Below are positions 63,621 to 64,000 of a DNA stretch of 64,000 nucleotides, in pieces. This DNA is from Sphingomonas guangdongensis (lineage in GTDB: Bacteria; Pseudomonadota; Alphaproteobacteria; Sphingomonadales; Sphingomonadaceae), in contig NZ_OBMI01000001.1 of the NCBI RefSeq assembly GCF_900199185.1, positions 496,001-560,000 on the forward strand, written 5' to 3'. The first letter of the stretch is position 1. Each line of letters begins with the position of its first letter. The notes beneath the pieces were generated by a model. That model had not been told where the DNA came from. It worked only from the letters and a program-made list of their open reading frames with translations, and did no database searches. A program made the translations under genes and the position numbers.

Positions 63621-64000
63621 TGGAGGTCTTCGCCGCATGTTCCGAAGTAAACGACCTGATCGAAGGCGGCAACGACTTGGCCGCGCGAAACATGCTGATA
63701 CGGCTTCTCGGCGATCTGGACCGTAGCAGGACTCCCTACCCTCAGGTCCTGAACCAGCTGATCCGGACGGCTGGGCTCTTCCCGTATCTTCAGCTCGAGA
63801 CTGCGTCATGGGATCAGAAGTTCGTTCATGAGGCGTTCGCCGTCGATGTCGGCAACCGGACCGCCACTTTGCACCGCGAGCAGTCCACGGTTCTCTCGAA
63901 GCTTCTCGATGGCAAGAGCATCGCGGTAAGCGCCCCAACGAGCTTCGGAAAGAGCTTCATCATCGACGCGTTTATCGCGGCGAAGCGGCCGGACACCGTC
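63620..64000 (+). CDS. hamB: Hachiman helicase subunit HamB (5' part only)
   Basis: 127 codons before the window ends. After an N-terminal helical region (MEVFAACSEVNDLIEGGNDL, then NMLIRLLGDLD), a Q-motif-like LHREQSTVLSKLL leads into Walker A (SVSAPTSFGKSF-type: AVSAPTSFGKSFIIDAFI), as in superfamily 2 helicases. HamB senses altered DNA and restrains HamA. Translation is coupled to hamA by a one-base overlap. The assignment rests on the N-terminal fragment and the HamA neighbour. Confidence 0.85.
   Translation, partial: MEVFAACSEVNDLIEGGNDLAARNMLIRLLGDLDRSRTPYPQVLNQLIRTAGLFPYLQLETASWDQKFVHEAFAVDVGNRTATLHREQSTVLSKLLDGKSIAVSAPTSFGKSFIIDAFIAAKRPDTV

Overview
The window is GC-rich, densely packed alphaproteobacterial chromosome, most likely from a member of the Sphingomonadaceae (Sphingomonas or a close relative). 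The evidence is a GANTC methyltransferase of the CcrM type, the dnaA / rpsT / mutM / ubiE / ubiB / coaBC / dut neighbourhood, a Tim44-like gene beside secB, frequent GTG/TTG starts, and hairpin-forming intergenic repeats of the kind common in sphingomonads. This assignment is an inference; there is no rRNA in the window.

From 1 to about 54.2 kb the content is mostly core genome. 0-13.7 kb holds protein export (secB), lipid II flipping (murJ), trpS, a minimal PAS-receptor protein, dnaA with its upstream region, rpsT, mutM, the ubiquinone genes ubiE-ubiB, coaBC and dut. 13.7-25 kb holds a MoeB/DsrE sulfur-transfer pair, nucleotide-sugar genes (galU, wecB-wecC, a UDP-glucuronate 4-epimerase) that would feed a surface polysaccharide, an AraC/GyrI-type regulator, a membrane FKBP, rpsU, a BI-1 family protein and thpR. 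25-45 kb holds an unlisted 31-codon gene with its own terminator, a CHASE2-EAL c-di-GMP phosphodiesterase, aconitase, a patatin-like lipase, a sigma-54 activator, folP, ccrM, rnhB, thiD, glmM, a dicarboxylate-type symporter and glutathione reductase. 45-54 kb holds rnr, a glpD that stops inside a palindromic repeat, a BaiN/HI0933 flavoprotein, a hotdog thioesterase, an archaeal/eukaryotic-type proS, a broken stand-alone Cas5 (type I-C) gene and a periplasmic cyclophilin.

From 54.2 kb to the end is an integrated element or defence island. It starts at tRNA-Ser(GGA), followed at once by a P4-type tyrosine integrase, an AlpA-like excisionase and a ribbon-helix-helix regulator. Cargo follows: an HNH restriction-type nuclease, a nucleoside-deoxyribosyltransferase-like protein, a two-gene membrane module of unknown function, an unrecognised 450-residue protein with ATP-grasp/PEP-enzyme-like features, and finally a Hachiman-like pair (HamA complete, HamB helicase cut by the window edge). 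The second attachment site was not found, so the island continues past 64 kb.

The strongest leads for undescribed biology are: the membrane module at 58.6-60.5 kb with its neighbours at 58.0-58.6 and 60.6-62.0 kb; the 31-residue peptide gene at 25.2 kb; the orphan frameshifted Cas5; a nested 62-nt palindromic core present in opposite orientations at 1.4 and 42 kb; glpD truncation by a repeat; and clusters of CcrM sites upstream of dnaA and of ccrM itself.
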